A stretch of 64,000 nt of DNA, from the NCBI RefSeq assembly GCF_002531575.1, contig NZ_NWTI01000007.1, positions 248,001 to 312,000 on the forward strand, in the 5' to 3' direction. The stretch comes from Bradyrhizobium sp. Y36 (GTDB lineage Bacteria; Pseudomonadota; Alphaproteobacteria; Rhizobiales; Xanthobacteraceae). A model generated the notes under the pieces. The model saw only the letters and a list, made by a program, of their open reading frames with translations. It had not been told where the DNA came from and did not search any database. Numbering within the stretch: position 1 is the stretch's first letter; each line of letters starts with the position of its first letter. Position numbers and translations under genes: made by a program. Shown one piece after another: positions 22,546 to 34,256 of this stretch.

Positions 22546-24756
22546 ATGGATCATTCGTCGCGCAGCTCGACCGCCCCCACCAACGCGACCGGCATGGTCG
22601 ACGTGCTGGTGCCGGTCGCGCTCGACCAGACCTATTCCTACAAGGTGCCGCGCGGGATGGAGCTGAAGGCGGGCGATCTCGTCGGGGTGCCGCTCGGCCC
22701 GCGCGAGGTGATGGCCGTGGTCTGGGGCGAAAACGCCAATCCCGATCCGCGCCTGCACAACCGTCTCAAGGAGGTCAGCGAGAAGCTCGACATCCCGCCG
22801 CTGAAGCCCGAGCTGCGCCAGGTCGTCGACTGGGTCGCCAATTACACGCTGAGCCCGCGCGGCATGGTGCTGCGCATGTGCCTGCGGATGGGCGAGAATC
22901 TCGGCCCCGAACGGTTGCGGCCCGGCGTGCGCCTGGTCGGCGATCCGCCGAAGCGGCTGACGCCGGCGCGGGCGCGCGTGATCGAGGTGCTGTCGGACCG
23001 GCTACTGCACGGCAAGTCGGAGGCGGCGAAGGAGGCGGGCGTCTCGGCCGGTGTGATCGACGGCCTGGTCGACGAAGGCACGCTGACGGTCGAGCCGATG
23101 CCGCCGCCTGCGCCGCCGCCGGTGCCAGATCCGGATTTCGGCCGGCCGGATTTCTCGCCGCTGCAGCGGGCCGGAGTGGATGCGATGCGCGCGCTCGCGG
23201 CCAACGGCACCTTTCATGTCGCGCTGCTCGACGGCGTCACCGGCTCGGGCAAGACCGAGGTTTATTTCGAGGCTGTCGCGGAAACCATCCGCCGCGGAAA
23301 ACAGTCGCTGATCCTGATGCCGGAGATCGCGCTCACCGGCCAGTTCCTCGACCGCTTCGCACAGCGTTTTGGCGTGCGGCCGATCGAATGGCATTCGGAG
23401 CTGACGCCGCGCACCCGCGCCCGCAATTGGGCGGCAATCTCGGGCGGCACCGCGCCGGTCGTGGTCGGCGCGCGCTCGGCGCTGTTTCTGCCTTACGCCG
23501 ATCTCGGCCTGATCGTGGTCGATGAAGAGCACGACCAGGCCTACAAGCAGGACGAGGGCGTGCATTATCATGCGCGCGACATGGCGGTGGTGCGCGGGCA
23601 TATCGCAAAAATCCCGGTCGTGCTGGCCTCCGCAACGCCGTCGGTCGAGTCCGAGGTCAACGCGCGCAAGAATCGTTATCAGCGCGTCGCGCTGCCCTCG
23701 CGCTTCGGCGGCCAGCACATGCCGCATATCGAGGCGATCGACATGCGGCGCGAGCCCCCTGCGCGCGGCCGCTTCATCTCGCCGCGCCTTGCCGGCGAGA
23801 TCAGAGGCGCGATCGAGAAGCGCGAGCAGGCGCTGCTGTTCCTCAACCGCCGCGGCTACGCGCCGCTGACGCTCTGCCGCGGCTGCGGCCACCGCTTCGC
23901 CTGCACCATCTGCGATGCCTGGCTGGTCGATCACCGTTTCCGCCAGCGTCTGGTCTGTCACCATTGCGGCTTCTCGATGCCGCGCCCGCAGACCTGCCCG
24001 CACTGCGCGGCCGAGGAATCGCTGGTCGCCGTCGGGCCCGGTGTCGAGCGCCTGCAGGAGGAGGCCGCAGCGCTCTTCCCCGACGCACGCACCATGGTGC
24101 TGTCGAGCGATCTCATCACCTCGATCGAGACGATGCGCATCGAGCTTGCCGAGATCGCGGAAGGGCGCGTCGACATCATCATCGGCACGCAGCTCGTCGC
24201 CAAGGGCCATAATTTTCCGCGGCTCAATCTGGTCGGCGTCGTCGATGCGGATCTTGGCCTGTCCAACGGCGATCCGCGCGCGGCGGAACGCACCTGGCAA
24301 TTGCTCAACCAGGTGATCGGCCGCGCCGGCCGCGAGCAGGGCCGCGGTGTCGGCTATCTGCAGACCCACCAGCCCGACCATCCCGTGATGAAGGCGCTGA
24401 TCGCCTGCGACCGCGAGGCGTTCTACGACAGCGAGATCGATCTGCGGGAAAGGACGCTGTATCCGCCGTTCGGCCGGCTCGCGAGCCTGATCATCTCCGC
24501 CGGCGACCGCCCGAGCGCCGAAGGCCTTGGCCGTCGCCTCGTCGCGCTCGCGCCGCGCGACGAGCGCGTCGTGGTGCTCGGCCCGGCGGAGGCGCCGCTC
24601 GCCGTGATCAAGGGCCGCTACCGCTTTCGCATCCTGGTGAAATCGGCGCGCGGCTTCGATCTGTCGGATTATTTGCGCAACTGGCTCGCGGTGTGCCCGA
24701 AGGCGACCGGCAATCAGAAGCTGGAAGTGGACGTCGATCCGCAGAGCTTCTTGTAA
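22546..24756 (+). CDS. priA: Primosomal protein N' (replication restart helicase PriA)
   Basis: The 736-residue protein begins with the 3'-DNA-binding domain (VDVLVPVALDQTYSYKVP). It continues with helicase motif I GVTGSGKTEVY, DEEHD (motif II), two zinc-binding clusters (CRGCGHRFACTIC and CHHCGFSMPRPQTCPHC) and the IGTQLVAKGHNFP and VIGRAGREQGRG motifs. It reloads the replisome at stalled forks. The start is the first ATG; a downstream ATG at the MVDVLVP position would also be usable. Confidence 0.96.
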   Translation: MDHSSRSSTAPTNATGMVDVLVPVALDQTYSYKVPRGMELKAGDLVGVPLGPREVMAVVWGENANPDPRLHNRLKEVSEKLDIPPLKPELRQVVDWVANYTLSPRGMVLRMCLRMGENLGPERLRPGVRLVGDPPKRLTPARARVIEVLSDRLLHGKSEAAKEAGVSAGVIDGLVDEGTLTVEPMPPPAPPPVPDPDFGRPDFSPLQRAGVDAMRALAANGTFHVALLDGVTGSGKTEVYFEAVAETIRRGKQSLILMPEIALTGQFLDRFAQRFGVRPIEWHSELTPRTRARNWAAISGGTAPVVVGARSALFLPYADLGLIVVDEEHDQAYKQDEGVHYHARDMAVVRGHIAKIPVVLASATPSVESEVNARKNRYQRVALPSRFGGQHMPHIEAIDMRREPPARGRFISPRLAGEIRGAIEKREQALLFLNRRGYAPLTLCRGCGHRFACTICDAWLVDHRFRQRLVCHHCGFSMPRPQTCPHCAAEESLVAVGPGVERLQEEAAALFPDARTMVLSSDLITSIETMRIELAEIAEGRVDIIIGTQLVAKGHNFPRLNLVGVVDADLGLSNGDPRAAERTWQLLNQVIGRAGREQGRGVGYLQTHQPDHPVMKALIACDREAFYDSEIDLRERTLYPPFGRLASLIISAGDRPSAEGLGRRLVALAPRDERVVVLGPAEAPLAVIKGRYRFRILVKSARGFDLSDYLRNWLAVCPKATGNQKLEVDVDPQSFL

Positions 24757-24830
24757 GAGTCCGTCGCGGCCACATCCTCAGTCGTCATTCCGGGGCGCGC
24801 GAAGCGCGAGCCCAGAACGACGCATCATGC

Positions 24831-24863
24831 AAAAAGCCCGCGGTCCCCCAAGACCACGGGCTT
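24831..24863 (-). terminator. Rho-independent terminator of rlpA
   Basis: On the minus strand AAGCCCGTGGTC pairs with GACCGCGGGCTT (one G-T pair) and runs into TTTGC. Just beyond it, 24783-24820 holds a half-copy of the GTCATTCCGGGG palindromic repeat. Confidence 0.8.
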
Positions 24864-24921
24864 GTTTCATTCGCGCAGCAAACTGATGAAACTGCGCGAT
24901 GGCTGAGGCGCTTGAAGCGCC

Positions 24922-25416
24922 TTAGGAGACGACTTCCGCGGTGACGCGGCCGACACCGGCGCCGGTGAGGCCGATGGCGCGGGCAGCACCCGTGGAGAGG
25001 TCGAGAACCCGGCCGCGAATGAAGGGGCCGCGGTCGTTGATGGTGACGACCACACTCTGGCCGCGATGGGTGACGCGCAGCTTCGTGCCGAACGGCAGCG
25101 AGCGGTGCGCCGCAGTCAGGGCGTTCTGGTTGAAGCGCTGGCCCGAGGCGGTGCGGCTGCCGGACTCGTTGCCGTAATAGGAGGCCATGCCGGAGAAGCT
25201 GTGGCCGCCGCCCGAGCTCGGCGTCATCGCAGCATTGGCGTTGCGCCAATCGGACGTCGTGTTGGTATCGGCCTGGGCGTGGTGGCGGTGATGCCGGTGG
25301 TGGCGGGATTTGGCGGAAGCTTCGGTGGCAGTTCCACCGATCAGGAGAGTTGCGGCAACGAAAGCGATCGCCGTACGCGGCCGGGTCACAAAGCCCAGCG
25401 TCTTCAAAGACAGCAT
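24922..25416 (-). CDS. RlpA family septal-ring lytic transglycosylase
   Basis: The 164-residue protein has a hydrophobic leader (about 14-35, FVAATLLIGGTATEASA), a His-rich spacer with HHRHHRHH, and a double-psi beta-barrel RlpA core starting GMASYYGNESGSRTASGQRF and including TINDRGPFIRGRVLDLS. The SPOR domain of full-length RlpA is missing, as in many short alphaproteobacterial paralogues. RlpA proteins cleave glycan strands lacking stem peptides. A CtrA-type site and a perfect palindrome lie upstream. Confidence 0.92.
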   Translation of the reverse strand: MLSLKTLGFVTRPRTAIAFVAATLLIGGTATEASAKSRHHRHHRHHAQADTNTTSDWRNANAAMTPSSGGGHSFSGMASYYGNESGSRTASGQRFNQNALTAAHRSLPFGTKLRVTHRGQSVVVTINDRGPFIRGRVLDLSTGAARAIGLTGAGVGRVTAEVVS

Positions 25417-25439
25417 TTAGTGGTCCCTAAGCTAGTATT

Positions 25440-25453
25440 GCCACATATGTGGC
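25440..25453. promoter_or_regulatory. Perfect 14-bp palindrome upstream of rlpA
   Basis: GCCACATATGTGGC is perfectly self-complementary and lies 24 bases before the rlpA start. It could be an operator or a 5'-UTR hairpin. No regulator can be named. Confidence 0.45.
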
Positions 25454-25598
25454 TAGTGGAGCCCCCATCAGTTTGTGAGCGGATTGGCGTTTCGATTCCC
25501 AATGCGGCATGAATTGGGCAGTAGTTCCGTTCCGTGTCGTCCTGAAATATCTTGTGACTGGCATCGATATTGCAGCCGATGTTTCGTAATCTTCCGAT

Positions 25599-25614
25599 TT
25601 AACGATTCTTTAAC
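25599..25614. promoter_or_regulatory. CtrA-type binding site TTAA-N7-TTAAC
   Basis: TTAA at 25599-25602 and TTAAC at 25610-25614 are separated by exactly seven bases, a full match to the consensus of the alphaproteobacterial cell-cycle regulator CtrA. It lies about 185 bases upstream of rlpA and within the AT-rich part of the rlpA/atpH spacer. Binding is inferred from the motif only. Confidence 0.5.
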
Positions 25615-26067
25615 CTATTTATTACATCCGAATACTGTAAAACGAAGTCATCCCGCCCGGCATTTAGAATTCGGTAAGTATTCGGGACCCGCTGGCAGTC
25701 GGCCCGTGGGTCACGCCTCAGCGATCCGTGTTCATGGCGGCTATGCGCTGAGGGCAGGAACGAAATGGCGGGCTGCCGCGACCGGGCTCGCGGCAATTCC
25801 GTGGCGCGGGTCATCCGGCTCTCGGATCAGGAAAGAAGTGTCGCAACGTGCGACGAACTGGCGACAGAACCTCGTGCCTTTAATTTGGCGTCATGTTGCA
25901 CCTGCGCGCCTGCTATGTTAGCAAAGCCGCGATTTTAACGGACCCGGCACCTCCCGTGCCGGCCGAAAATCGAAGTCCCGCTTGAATTCCAAGGGCTTGG
26001 ATCGCTAGGCGCCGCTTTGTGGCGACGGTTTTTCCCTTGCGAGTTTGACAGCAAAAAGAGCGCGTCT

Positions 26068-28157
<2,090 letters not shown>

Positions 28158-28166
28158 CTAACAACC

Positions 28167-28278
28167 GTCATGGCCGGGCTAAAGCGCGAAGCGCGTCTTC
28201 GCAAATGATGTCCCGGCCATCCACGTCTAACGGCGTGTGAGGCGGCACGTGGATGCCCGGGACGAGCCCGGGCATGAC
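28167..28278. repeat. Palindromic element inside the atp operon (atpA/atpG spacer)
   Basis: Left half GTCATGGCCGGG...CCCGGCCATCCACGT and right half CACGTGGATGCCCGGG...CCCGGGCATGAC, with an inner GCGCGAAGCGCG hairpin. It fills most of the spacer and should be transcribed in the operon mRNA. Its CATCCACGT/ACGTGGATG core is shared with the copy at 43932. Confidence 0.85.
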
Positions 28279-28335
28279 GACTGGGATAGGCTAGCGGCTT
28301 GATCGCAAGGATCGAACCGCCGGGGTGAACGAAGA

Positions 28336-29208
28336 ATGGCGTCACTTAAAGACATGCGCGTCCGCATCGCCTCCACCAAGGCGACGCAGAAGATCACCAA
28401 GGCCATGCAGATGGTCGCAGCTTCCAAGCTGCGCCGCGCGCAGACCGCCGCGGAAGCGGCGCGTCCCTATGCCGACAAGATGAGCGCGGTGATCTCCAAC
28501 ATCGCCAGCGCTGCGGCGGGCTCGCCCGGCGCACCGGTGCTGCTGGCCGGCACCGGCAAGGACCAGGTTCATCTGCTGCTGGTCTGCACCGGCGAGCGCG
28601 GCCTGTCCGGCGCCTTCAACTCCTCGATCGTGCGTCTCGCCCGCGAGCGCGCCCTGGCGCTGATGGCGCAGGGCAAGGACGTGAAGTTCTTCTGCGTCGG
28701 CCGCAAGGGTTACGAGCAGCTCCGCCGCCAGTTCGACAAGCAGATCGTCGAGCACATGGACCTGCGGAGCGTCCGCCAGCTCGGCTTCGTCAATGCCGAG
28801 GACATCGCCAAGAAGGTGCTGGCGCGGTTCGACAACGGCGAGTTCGACGTCTGCACGCTGTTCTATTCGCGCTTCAAGTCGGTGATCGCGCAGATCCCGA
28901 CCGCCCAGCAGGTCATTCCGCTGGTGGTCGAGGAGGGCGCTGCCGCCAACACCACGTCTTACGAATACGAGCCGGAAGAGGACGAGATTCTCACCCGTCT
29001 CCTGCCGCGCAACCTCGCGGTCCAGATCTTCCGCGCGCTGCTCGAGAACAACGCCTCGTTCTACGGCGCGCAGATGAGCGCGATGGACAACGCGACGCGC
29101 AACGCCGGCGAAATGATCCGCAAGCAGACGCTGGTCTACAACCGCACGCGTCAGGCGCAGATCACCAAGGAACTGATCGAAATCATCTCGGGCGCCGAAG
29201 CCGTCTAA
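28336..29208 (+). CDS. atpG: ATP synthase F1 gamma subunit
   Basis: The 290-residue rotor subunit starts [20 protein letters not shown], the conserved N-terminal helix of the central coiled coil, and ends with the matching C-terminal helix ([19 protein letters not shown]). The globular middle includes [14 protein letters not shown]. It couples proton-driven c-ring rotation to catalysis. Confidence 0.96.
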   Translation: MASLKDMRVRIASTKATQKITKAMQMVAASKLRRAQTAAEAARPYADKMSAVISNIASAAAGSPGAPVLLAGTGKDQVHLLLVCTGERGLSGAFNSSIVRLARERALALMAQGKDVKFFCVGRKGYEQLRRQFDKQIVEHMDLRSVRQLGFVNAEDIAKKVLARFDNGEFDVCTLFYSRFKSVIAQIPTAQQVIPLVVEEGAAANTTSYEYEPEEDEILTRLLPRNLAVQIFRALLENNASFYGAQMSAMDNATRNAGEMIRKQTLVYNRTRQAQITKELIEIISGAEAV

Positions 29209-30720
<1,512 letters not shown>

Positions 30721-30729
30721 ATTCAAGGT

Positions 30730-30808
30730 GTCATCGCCGGACTTGATCCGGCGATCCATCAAGTAGGATCTCGATGGATGGTCCCGCGGGTCAGGCCCGC
30801 GGGGGACA
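30730..30808. repeat. Palindromic element inside the atp operon (atpD/atpC spacer)
   Basis: Left hairpin GTCATCGCCGGACTTGATCC...GGCGATCCATC, inner GATCTCGATGGATGGTC, and right hairpin CCCGCGGGTCAGGCCCGCGGG. It occupies 79 of the 110 spacer bases between atpD and atpC. The right end is degenerate (GGGGAC rather than ATGAC). Confidence 0.75.
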
Positions 30809-30827
30809 AGCGGAAAACAACGGATAG

Positions 30828-31237
<410 letters not shown>

Positions 31238-31238
<1 letters not shown>

Positions 31239-31262
31239 GCCCCGGGGCACCGCTCCGGGGCT
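31238..31262 (+). terminator. GC-rich hairpin at the end of the atp operon
   Basis: AGCCCCGG (31238-31245) pairs with CCGGGGCT (31255-31262), starting at the last base of atpC. No strong T-run follows, but a second stem, TTCAGCGC (31286-31293) with GCGCTGAA (31313-31320), followed by ACTTTGTT, may complete termination. Confidence 0.5.
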
Positions 31263-31388
31263 CGAGTCTGCAATTTTCGAACAAGTTCAGCGCTCGTCAC
31301 TGATCGTGGCGGGCGCTGAAACTTTGTTGCACCGTGCTGGGGAAGGCGGCATTCTGCCCGCGTATTTTGTTCCCGGGGCAGGGTGCAG

Positions 31389-33044
31389 ATGAAACGCAAG
31401 ATCGCAGCGATTTTCGCAGCCGATATTGCCGGTTACTCGAGGCTGGTCGCGGAAGACGAGGAGGAGACGCTGCGGCGTCTGGCCTCCTATCGCGAGGTCG
31501 TCGACGATTTCATCGCCAGGGCCAGCGGCCGCATCTTCAATACCGCAGGCGACGCCGTGCTTGCGGAATTCCCGAGCGCGGTCGATGCGGTGCGCTGCGC
31601 GATCGACATCCAGGAATCCCTGCGTACCCGCAACATGGCCTATCCGCCAAGCCGGCAGATGTCGTTCCGCATCGGCATCACCATCGGTGACGTGGTCGAG
31701 CGCGACGGCGATCTCTTGGGCGACGGCGTCAACATCGCAGCAAGGCTCGAAGGCCTCGCCGAGGTCGGCGGCATCTGCGTCTCCCGCGCGGTGCATGAGC
31801 AGGTCGCCAACAAGCTCTCGGTGCAGTTCGCCGATATCGGCGCGCAGGAGGTGAAGAACATCCCGACGCCGGTGCATGCCTACATGGTCGCGATGCGGCG
31901 CGAGGACGGCAGCTATTCCAAGCCGCAGGTGAAGAAGGTCGCGGGCAAGGTGGCCGCAGCGCCGGTGTGGATGTGGCCGCTGGTGGTGGCCGTGGTCTCG
32001 ATCGTCGGCATTGTGGTCACCGGCTTTCTCTACAATACCAAGCTCAAGCAGACCGCGACCGTCGCGGCTCCGGCCGTGACGCCCAGCGCTGCGCCGAGCG
32101 CCGCGCCGACGGCAATGGCCGCGTCGCCGACGCCGACCCAAATGGCAAAGGCGCCGATGGCGCCGTCGAATGCCGGCGCCGCGATGGCGCCGATGCCGTC
32201 GTCGTCGCCGTCACCGACATCAGGCCAGCTTTCGGCCGATGCCGTCCCCTTCATCAACGAGCGCGTGCGCGCCTTCCTCGCCGGCGATTATGCGAGCTCC
32301 GGCGATTACAAGGCCTTCGCACTCAATGTCGGCGGCTTCACCGGCTCGGCGATGAACCAGCCGACCGAGGAAGCCGCGCGCAACATGGCGATCGAGCAGT
32401 GCCAGAAGCGCGCCGACGCCGCGCAGTCGCCGCGGCGATGCGAGCTCTATGCGCTCGGCAACACTGTCGTGTACGCGCATGGCAAGCCGCCGATGCCGCC
32501 GTCACCCTACTTCCGGCATGATGCGATGATCGAGCGGGCCTTCGCATCGAAGGATTTTCCGATCGTGCGGGAGCCGCAGAAAGTCCGGCTCGAGAACATC
32601 TTCGTGCCCGCGGCGAAATCCCGCTCGGTCGCGCTCGGTCCGGGCGGACAATATTTCATGGTGCTCGGCGCCTCGTCCGCAGAGGATGCAGCGCGGCGGT
32701 CGCTGGAATCGTGCGGCGCGATCGCCGGCGTGGCGTGCCTCGTGGTTGCGATCGACGACAATTTCGTCGTGCCGATCCCGACCCTGTTCAGGATCACCGG
32801 CTTCTTCAATGCGGCGAGCAACTCCTCGATCGTGGCGGATGCGCGCGGCGAGGTGGTGCGCAAGCTCGGCGACGCCATGGGCTGGAATGCGGTTGCCGTC
32901 GGCACCGCCGGCCGGGCAGGTCTTGGCCTCAAGGCCGCCGACGAGCAGGCCGCCGTCAAGTCCGCGCTGGCCGATTGCGCCAAGCGCGACGGCGATTGCC
33001 ACGTCATCGCAATCGGTCCGTTCACGGTGGGGCCGATCAATTAG
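31389..33044 (+). CDS. Membrane-anchored class III adenylate/guanylate cyclase with DUF4189-like repeats
   Basis: The 551-residue protein has three parts. A cytoplasmic CHD cyclase domain lies at about 1-165, with metal Asp residues D12 (FAADIAGYSRL) and D56 (TAGDAVLAEF) and the GDGVNIAARLEGLAE region. One membrane helix follows at about 193-215. An Ala/Pro/Met-rich linker leads to a C-terminal region with three related segments of the DUF4189 type, each with an A-rich helix, paired cysteines and a closing hydrophobic strand. It probably makes cAMP in response to an extracytoplasmic cue. The gene is monocistronic with a good terminator. Confidence 0.88.
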   Translation: MKRKIAAIFAADIAGYSRLVAEDEEETLRRLASYREVVDDFIARASGRIFNTAGDAVLAEFPSAVDAVRCAIDIQESLRTRNMAYPPSRQMSFRIGITIGDVVERDGDLLGDGVNIAARLEGLAEVGGICVSRAVHEQVANKLSVQFADIGAQEVKNIPTPVHAYMVAMRREDGSYSKPQVKKVAGKVAAAPVWMWPLVVAVVSIVGIVVTGFLYNTKLKQTATVAAPAVTPSAAPSAAPTAMAASPTPTQMAKAPMAPSNAGAAMAPMPSSSPSPTSGQLSADAVPFINERVRAFLAGDYASSGDYKAFALNVGGFTGSAMNQPTEEAARNMAIEQCQKRADAAQSPRRCELYALGNTVVYAHGKPPMPPSPYFRHDAMIERAFASKDFPIVREPQKVRLENIFVPAAKSRSVALGPGGQYFMVLGASSAEDAARRSLESCGAIAGVACLVVAIDDNFVVPIPTLFRITGFFNAASNSSIVADARGEVVRKLGDAMGWNAVAVGTAGRAGLGLKAADEQAAVKSALADCAKRDGDCHVIAIGPFTVGPIN

Positions 33045-33071
33045 CCGTTGAAAATTCTCTCATGATTTCAG

Positions 33072-33101
33072 ACCCCATTCTACTGTGCATGGGGTTGTTT
33101 T
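33072..33101 (+). terminator. Terminator of the cyclase gene
   Basis: ACCCCAT (33072-33078) pairs with ATGGGGT (33089-33095) and is followed by TGTTTT. It lies just before the convergent rppH paralogue. Confidence 0.75.
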
Positions 33102-33108
33102 CGCAGTT

Positions 33109-33609
33109 TTAGTTTGCGAAGGCCGCAAACTCGCTTGCCACCGCGCGATAGACCTCCCGCCGGAACGGCACCACGAGATCGGCGACGCGGTCGAGGCGCT
33201 CCCAGCGCCAGGCATCGAACTCCGCGGGCTGGCCGTTCTGCGGCGTCAGCGGATCGATTTCGTCATCCTTGCCGGTGAAGCGCAGCGCGAACCATTTCTG
33301 GCGCTGGCCGCGGAATTTGGCGAGGCGATGGGTCTGCGGGCCGTCGTAGGGTGGGAACTCGTAGGTGAACCAGTCGGTCTCGCCGAGGAAATTTGCGCTG
33401 ACGACGTTGGTCTCCTCCCAGAGCTCGCGCATCGCCGCATCGCGCAGGTTCTCGCCTTCGTCGACGCCGCCCTGCGGCATCTGCCAGTCGAGGCCGGGCA
33501 GGATGATCTCGGGCCCGTCGCCCTTGAAACGGTGGCCGATCAGCACGCGGCCGTCGGCATTGAACAGGGCGATGCCCACGTTAGGGCGGTAGGGCTTTTC
33601 ATTCGTCAC
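33109..33609 (-). CDS. rppH: RNA pyrophosphohydrolase (Nudix), paralogue 2
   Basis: The 166-residue Nudix hydrolase is read from GTG 33609 (MTNEKPYRPNVGIALFNADG). The Nudix box is complete in GGVDEGENLRDAAMRELWEE, preceded by the RppH hallmark WQMPQGG. RppH removes pyrophosphate from 5'-triphosphate mRNA ends and so triggers decay; family members also act on dinucleoside polyphosphates. A very similar gene lies immediately upstream. Confidence 0.9.
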   Translation of the reverse strand: MTNEKPYRPNVGIALFNADGRVLIGHRFKGDGPEIILPGLDWQMPQGGVDEGENLRDAAMRELWEETNVVSANFLGETDWFTYEFPPYDGPQTHRLAKFRGQRQKWFALRFTGKDDEIDPLTPQNGQPAEFDAWRWERLDRVADLVVPFRREVYRAVASEFAAFAN

Positions 33610-33631
33610 GCGTGGATCTTTCGTCGTCAGT

Positions 33632-33659
33632 CCGGGTGATGCATTAGCATCGAACCCGG
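33632..33659. repeat. Short hairpin between the two rppH genes
   Basis: CCGGGTGATGC (33632-33642) pairs with GCATCGAACCCGG (33647-33659) apart from a two-base bulge, with loop ATTA. It sits in the 63-base gap and may be a remnant palindromic element or an attenuator. Confidence 0.45.
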
Positions 33660-33672
33660 CATGGCGACTGAT

Positions 33673-34179
33673 TTATTCCTCTGCCAGTGCGGAGAATTCC
33701 TGCACCACGCGCTCATAGACCGGGCGCTTGAAGGGAATGATGAGCCCGGTCAGATTCTTCATCGGCTCCCAGCGCCAGCTGACGAACTCGGCCTTGTGGC
33801 CGCCGCCGCCGGGCTTTTCGACGTTGATCTCGCTGTCCTTGCCGGTGAAGCGCACCGCATACCATTTCTGGCGCTGGCCGCGGTAGCGGCCCTTCCAGGC
33901 GCGTCCGGCCACCGTGCGCGGGATGTCGTAAGTGAGCCAGTCGGGGACCTCGCCGAGCCGCTCGACCGAGCGCACGCTGGTCTCCTCGTAGAGTTCGCGC
34001 TTGGCGGCTTCCCAGGTGTCCTCGCCGGGATCGACGCCGCCCTGCGGCATCTGCCAGACATGGGTGTCGTCGACATGCTCGATGCCGCCGGCACGGCGGC
34101 CGATAAACACCAGTCCCTTTGGGTTGATCAGCATCACGCCGACGCAGGTCCGGTAGGGCAGATCCTCGTAACGCGCCAT
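33673..34179 (-). CDS. rppH: RNA pyrophosphohydrolase (Nudix), paralogue 1
   Basis: The 168-residue protein begins [20 protein letters not shown], the usual alphaproteobacterial RppH start. It has WQMPQGG and a full Nudix box [20 protein letters not shown]. It is about as long as the second copy but clearly diverged: this copy carries [15 protein letters not shown] where the other has IGHRFKGDGPEII. This is the copy expected in the ctpA-deacetylase-rppH neighbourhood. Confidence 0.92.
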   Translation of the reverse strand: MARYEDLPYRTCVGVMLINPKGLVFIGRRAGGIEHVDDTHVWQMPQGGVDPGEDTWEAAKRELYEETSVRSVERLGEVPDWLTYDIPRTVAGRAWKGRYRGQRQKWYAVRFTGKDSEINVEKPGGGGHKAEFVSWRWEPMKNLTGLIIPFKRPVYERVVQEFSALAEE

Positions 34180-34256
34180 TCCGCCAGACCTCTCGCATGC
34201 TGCCGGTACGGCTCAACCGGCCCCCTGCGGGGCCGGTGGCGTACCAATTCGTTGAT

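Larger units (their letters stand above)
25417..26067. other. 650-base non-coding spacer between rlpA and atpH
   Basis: No convincing gene is present. The left half is AT-rich and holds the rlpA palindrome and the CtrA-type site. Near atpH there are two hairpins: CCGGCAC-N5-GTGCCGG at 25944-25962, and CGCC-N7-GGCG near 26010. These would lie in the atp operon leader if transcription starts upstream of 25940. I could not identify a convincing -35/-10 pair for atpH. Confidence 0.5.

Noticed and set aside
25475..25921. Plus-strand open frame in the rlpA/atpH spacer
   Set aside because: No ribosome site, no recognisable domain, irregular composition, and it crosses the AT-rich regulatory stretch with the CtrA-type site.
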